64,000 nt of DNA from Pseudoxanthomonas sp. CF385. GTDB lineage: Bacteria; Pseudomonadota; Gammaproteobacteria; Xanthomonadales; Xanthomonadaceae. This document shows positions 60,924 to 64,000 of this stretch, piece after piece. Each line of letters starts with the position of its first letter. Position 1 is the first letter of the stretch. The DNA is taken from positions 124,001-188,000 of the forward strand of contig NZ_FNKZ01000004.1 in assembly GCF_900104255.1 (NCBI RefSeq), given 5' to 3'. The translations under genes were made by a program, and so were the position numbers. The notes beneath the pieces are model-generated. The model made no database searches, was not told the DNA's origin, and saw only the letters and a list, made by a program, of their open reading frames with translations.

Positions 60924-61814
60924 TCAGGAATCCTCGCCGCCCAGCGGCGTCAGAAGCCGCAAGCCCTTGCCCACCTCATACAGCCCACCCGCGAGCATGG
61001 CCTCGGGGCTTTCGTTCGTCGCCTGGTCGTCCTGCACCCAAGGCACCGTCTCCCTCGGCCCAGGAATGTACGCATTCCATTGGCCATAGGTCGGCAGTGT
61101 GTTGCCCGCCATCTCGTAGTCGACCGGCACGCGCACCGATACGAATCCGTGCTCATCCGTCGCTCCGGCAGGCACGGAGAATGACCACCCTCTCGCGGCC
61201 GTGAGTGCGGAACGCGAAAAAGCGCTCCTCATCCGCTTCATCTGGTTGGCGTCGCCGACTGTCCGCAGGTTGACCTGTTCGATCGCGGCATCGATCACCT
61301 TGCCATCGGCCCCGATCTTGAGAACGACGTACGCCGTGCCGCGCGCGCCAACCTCCGCCGCACTGAGCGGATACGACGGCGGCTTCAGGTCCAACGCCTT
61401 GACGGCATCGGGTTCCTGTTGACGCTCTTCTGCCGTCATCGCGTCCTTGCCGAAGTAACTGCCACGGATGCCGACGCGGTACCCGCCGTCCTCCAGCTTC
61501 TTCGCCACCACCAACAAGCTCATCCTCGCCTTGACCCGCCTGGGGTTGCCGTCCACCAGTACGGGCTCGAACCGCCACGCAGGCCCGGAATTCTCCACCA
61601 GTGACGCCACGACGTCCGGCAACTTGTCGCGGTCGTCCACCTCGAGCTCACTGACGCTGCCGTCGCGCTCGATGAGGATCGAACCGGTGACCAGCATGCT
61701 GGCTTCGGCCTGCTTCCGGATCGCCTGCGGGCTCTGGGCCAGACTCGAATCCATACACGCCAGCAACAACACACCGAACGCCCACGCACAGCACCCCCTG
61801 ATCCAGTGCCACAT
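60924..61814 (-). CDS. exported TonB C-terminal-domain protein
   Basis: 296 residues. A signal peptide (MWHWIRGCCAWAFGVLLLACMDSSLAQ, which also contains a possible lipobox Cys) and a TonB-C-like domain (about 145-215, PPSYPLSAAEVGARGTAYVVLKIGADG) are visible. As with the protein at 40.3 kb there is no Pro-rich spacer. A beta-domain surrounds it (GSILIERDGSVSELEVD). GGAGGG sets the start. Periplasmic, role unknown. Confidence 0.75.
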   Translation of the reverse strand: MWHWIRGCCAWAFGVLLLACMDSSLAQSPQAIRKQAEASMLVTGSILIERDGSVSELEVDDRDKLPDVVASLVENSGPAWRFEPVLVDGNPRRVKARMSLLVVAKKLEDGGYRVGIRGSYFGKDAMTAEERQQEPDAVKALDLKPPSYPLSAAEVGARGTAYVVLKIGADGKVIDAAIEQVNLRTVGDANQMKRMRSAFSRSALTAARGWSFSVPAGATDEHGFVSVRVPVDYEMAGNTLPTYGQWNAYIPGPRETVPWVQDDQATNESPEAMLAGGLYEVGKGLRLLTPLGGEDS

Positions 61815-61886
61815 ACGCCCTCCTCTATCCCTGGAAGCGGGCCGGTCGGGCCCCGTCCGCCGCATACTATCCCCACGAGGTGAACC

Positions 61887-63680
61887 ATGCACGGTAGCGG
61901 TCTGGAGTTGGCGCTGGTGTTCCTGCTGGCCGCGGTGATCGCGGTGCCGGTGTTCAAGCGCTTCGGGTTGGGGGCGGTGCTGGCTTACCTGGTCGCCGGC
62001 GTGGTGCTGGGGCCGGACGGGCTGGCGCTGGTGCGCGACGCCGACCGCATCCTCAATGCCGCCGAGATCGGGGTGGTGATGATGCTGTTCGTCATCGGCC
62101 TGGAGCTCTCGCCCTCGCGCCTGCGGGTGATGCGCAAGCCGGTGTTCGGTGCGGGCGGCCTGCAGGTGCTGCTCAGTGCGCTGTTGCTGGGCGGGATCGG
62201 CCTGCTGTTCGAGCACCACTGGAAAACCGCGCTCGTGGTCGGCCTGGGCCTGGCGCTCTCGTCCACCGCCGTCAGCCTGCAGCTGCTGTCCGAGCGCAAG
62301 GAACTGACCAGCGAGCACGGGCGCCTGGGCTTCGCGATCCTGCTGTTCCAGGACCTGGTCGCGATCCCCTTGCTGGCCGCGATTCCACTGCTCGGCGGCG
62401 CGAAGAACGAAACGCTGACGTGGACGATGGTGTTCCATGCCGTGGGCGCCATCGCGATCGTCATCCTCGGCGGCCGGCTCGTGCTGCGCCACCTGTTCCG
62501 GGTCGTCGCGCGCACGCGCATGCCGGAAGTGTTCACCGCCACCGCATTGCTGGTGGTGCTGGGCATCGCCTGGTTCATGCAGCTGGCCGACCTGAGCGCC
62601 GGCCTGGGTGCGTTCCTGGCTGGCGTGTTGTTGTCGGATTCGGAGTTCCGCCACGAACTGGAATCCCAGATCGACCCGTTCAAGGGTCTGCTGCTCGGCC
62701 TGTTCTTCATCGCCGTCGGCATGGACATCGACCTCGACGCGGTGGTGAAACAGCCCGAACTGATCACCGCCGGCGTGCTGATCCTGCTGGCGGTGAAGTT
62801 CAGCGTGCTGTTCGGCGTCGGCCGCTGGCCCGGAAGGCTCGACCCGCGTGGCGCCCTGATGATGGCGGGCACGCTGTGGCTTGGCGGCGAATTCGCCTTC
62901 GTCGTCTTCAGCGAGGCCGCGCGCGTGCGCCTGATCGATGCGGAACTGCGCAACCAGCTGACCGCCATCGTCGGCGTGTCGATGGCGCTCACGCCGATCC
63001 TGCTGCTGGGGCTGCATCGCGTGCTGGCCGACGTGAAGCGACCCAAGCCGGACACCCGCACGTTCGACGAGATCCCCGACGATCAGCCGCAGGTGCTGAT
63101 CGCCGGCATGGGCCGCTTCGGCCAGATCGTCGCGCGCCTGCTGACGGCGCAGCGCATTCCCTTCGTCGCGCTGGAGCACAGCCCCGAAACCGTGGACACG
63201 TTGCGGCGCTTCGGCAACATCCGCCTGTACTACGGCGACCCGACGCGTCCCGACCTGTTGCGTTCGGCCGGCGCGCAGCACGTCAAGGTGTTCGTCATCG
63301 CGATGGACGATCCCGACACCAACATCAAGGCGACGCGGCTGATCAGGCGCATGTACCCCGAGGCGCGCGTGCTGGCGCGCGCGCGCAACCGCCAGCATGC
63401 GTGGCGGCTGATGGACCTAAGCGCGGAAGCTTACCGGGAGACGCTGGGCTCGAGCCTGGAGATGGCGCAGCAGGTGCTGGTCGAACTGGGCATGCCGGCC
63501 GATACCGCGGCCGAACATGCGCACCGCTTCCGCCAGCACGACGAGAAGCTGCTGCGTGCGCAGTACCTGGTCTACGACGACGACGGCGCGGTGATCCAGA
63601 CCGCGCGTGACGCCGTCACCGACCTGGAGAAACTGTTCGAAGCCGACGCGACCGGCGAGGACACGCCACCGGCGCGATAG
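61887..63680 (+). CDS. Kef-type potassium/proton antiporter
   Basis: 597 residues: a cation/proton antiporter-2 domain of about 12-13 helices (1-380) and a cytosolic TrkA-N/KTN domain (about 398-520) with GMGRFG nucleotide loop. KefB/C homologues expel K+ under electrophile stress and are gated by glutathione adducts. No KefF/G partner is adjacent, so KefB versus KefC is not decided. Confidence 0.92.
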   Translation: MHGSGLELALVFLLAAVIAVPVFKRFGLGAVLAYLVAGVVLGPDGLALVRDADRILNAAEIGVVMMLFVIGLELSPSRLRVMRKPVFGAGGLQVLLSALLLGGIGLLFEHHWKTALVVGLGLALSSTAVSLQLLSERKELTSEHGRLGFAILLFQDLVAIPLLAAIPLLGGAKNETLTWTMVFHAVGAIAIVILGGRLVLRHLFRVVARTRMPEVFTATALLVVLGIAWFMQLADLSAGLGAFLAGVLLSDSEFRHELESQIDPFKGLLLGLFFIAVGMDIDLDAVVKQPELITAGVLILLAVKFSVLFGVGRWPGRLDPRGALMMAGTLWLGGEFAFVVFSEAARVRLIDAELRNQLTAIVGVSMALTPILLLGLHRVLADVKRPKPDTRTFDEIPDDQPQVLIAGMGRFGQIVARLLTAQRIPFVALEHSPETVDTLRRFGNIRLYYGDPTRPDLLRSAGAQHVKVFVIAMDDPDTNIKATRLIRRMYPEARVLARARNRQHAWRLMDLSAEAYRETLGSSLEMAQQVLVELGMPADTAAEHAHRFRQHDEKLLRAQYLVYDDDGAVIQTARDAVTDLEKLFEADATGEDTPPAR

Positions 63681-63686
63681 GGGGCG

Positions 63687-64000
63687 CTAGCCGCGGTCGC
63701 GCAGGAAGCGGGCCATCGAGGCACCCGCACCGGGCGTGGCCGGCACGAACTCGGCCGCCACGTCGATGAAGCCGCGCATCACCGCGATCTCGCGCGGCGT
63801 GCGATTCAGCGCATCGCGCAGTTCCGGATCGGCGCCGGCGCGCAGCAGGCGGCTGACCACGCGCAGCAAACCGTGCAACGACGCCAGGTGCAGCGGACCG
63901 AAGCCGCGCGGATCCTGCACGTCCAGCGATACGCCTTCGTCGAGCAGGCGTTCCAGCCCGGCCAGCACGACTTCCTCATCGCACGCGGTGCCCGGTTCGG
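63687..64000 (-). CDS. ankyrin-repeat protein (N-terminus beyond window)
   Basis: The visible C-terminal 104 residues hold about two ankyrin repeats (DPRGFGPLHLASLHGLLRVVSRLLRAGADPELRD, with the next NRTPREIAVMRGFIDVAAEF) and end ARFLRDRG. The frame remains open to the right edge, so the start lies outside. It converges on the Kef antiporter gene with 6 bp between stops. Confidence 0.85.
   Translation of the reverse strand, partial: EPGTACDEEVVLAGLERLLDEGVSLDVQDPRGFGPLHLASLHGLLRVVSRLLRAGADPELRDALNRTPREIAVMRGFIDVAAEFVPATPGAGASMARFLRDRG

Overview
The window is about 64 kb of GC-rich bacterial chromosome. Gene content and protein style (RhlB-TrxA-Rho block, many TonB-dependent transport parts, DUF3016, DUF3297 and DUF6445 proteins, wHTH-TPR regulator) point to a gammaproteobacterium of the Xanthomonadaceae, for example Pseudoxanthomonas or a close relative. 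Genus is an inference. Most of the window looks like core genome. No transposase, prophage or CRISPR array was seen.

The most distinctive locus is near the left end (about 1.6-5.2 kb). A hairpin-rich noncoding stretch leads into two tandem tRNA-like elements. Neither folds as a standard tRNA: the first has a shortened anticodon arm, the second a broken acceptor stem. A membrane-less SPFH/Band-7 (slipin-like) protein and the RNA ligase RtcB follow, and a UUCG-capped terminator ends the unit. This matches the predicted RNA-repair systems that pair Band-7 scaffolds and a tRNA-like RNA with RtcB. Just upstream lies an unexplained 40-codon ORF between two terminator-like hairpins.

Layout. 0-1.5 kb: rRNA modification (RsmC, RsuA). 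5.6-9.6 kb: YbbA/YbbP-type ABC exporter divergent from the TesA esterase. 9.7-15 kb: FrnE-like thioredoxin, metal-dependent amidohydrolase, and an aldo-keto reductase/SDR pair divergent from an AraC regulator. 15-17 kb: DUF3016, a duplicated DUF6491-like protein and MsrB. 17-19.6 kb: CorA/ZntB transporter and a HipA-like kinase/DUF3037/DUF4031 cassette. 19.6-22 kb: BlaR1/BlaI-type sensor protease and repressor with a clear operator. 22-24 kb: motAB. 25-29 kb: TonB receptor plus MauG-like dihaem peroxidase. 29-36 kb: small conserved proteins, an S9 peptidase, a DUF2235 hydrolase with a lipoprotein partner (effector/immunity-like), and VOC/YciI proteins. 36-40 kb: an NHL-propeller/M23 fusion and a DUF11 surface protein.

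40-48 kb is a nutrient-acquisition region. A secreted fusion of cyanophycinase and isoaspartyl peptidase is followed by a TonB-C protein. Divergent from them are an ECF sigma factor, FecR and a TonB receptor with an STN signalling domain. I infer, without proof, that this locus senses, degrades and imports a polymer such as cyanophycin. 48-64 kb is housekeeping: PlsC-like acyltransferase/ArfB, ftsE-ftsX-response regulator-ung, rhlB divergent from trxA-rho, a CadC-like regulator, DUF2306, another TonB-C protein, a Kef-type K+/H+ antiporter and an ankyrin protein running off the right edge.
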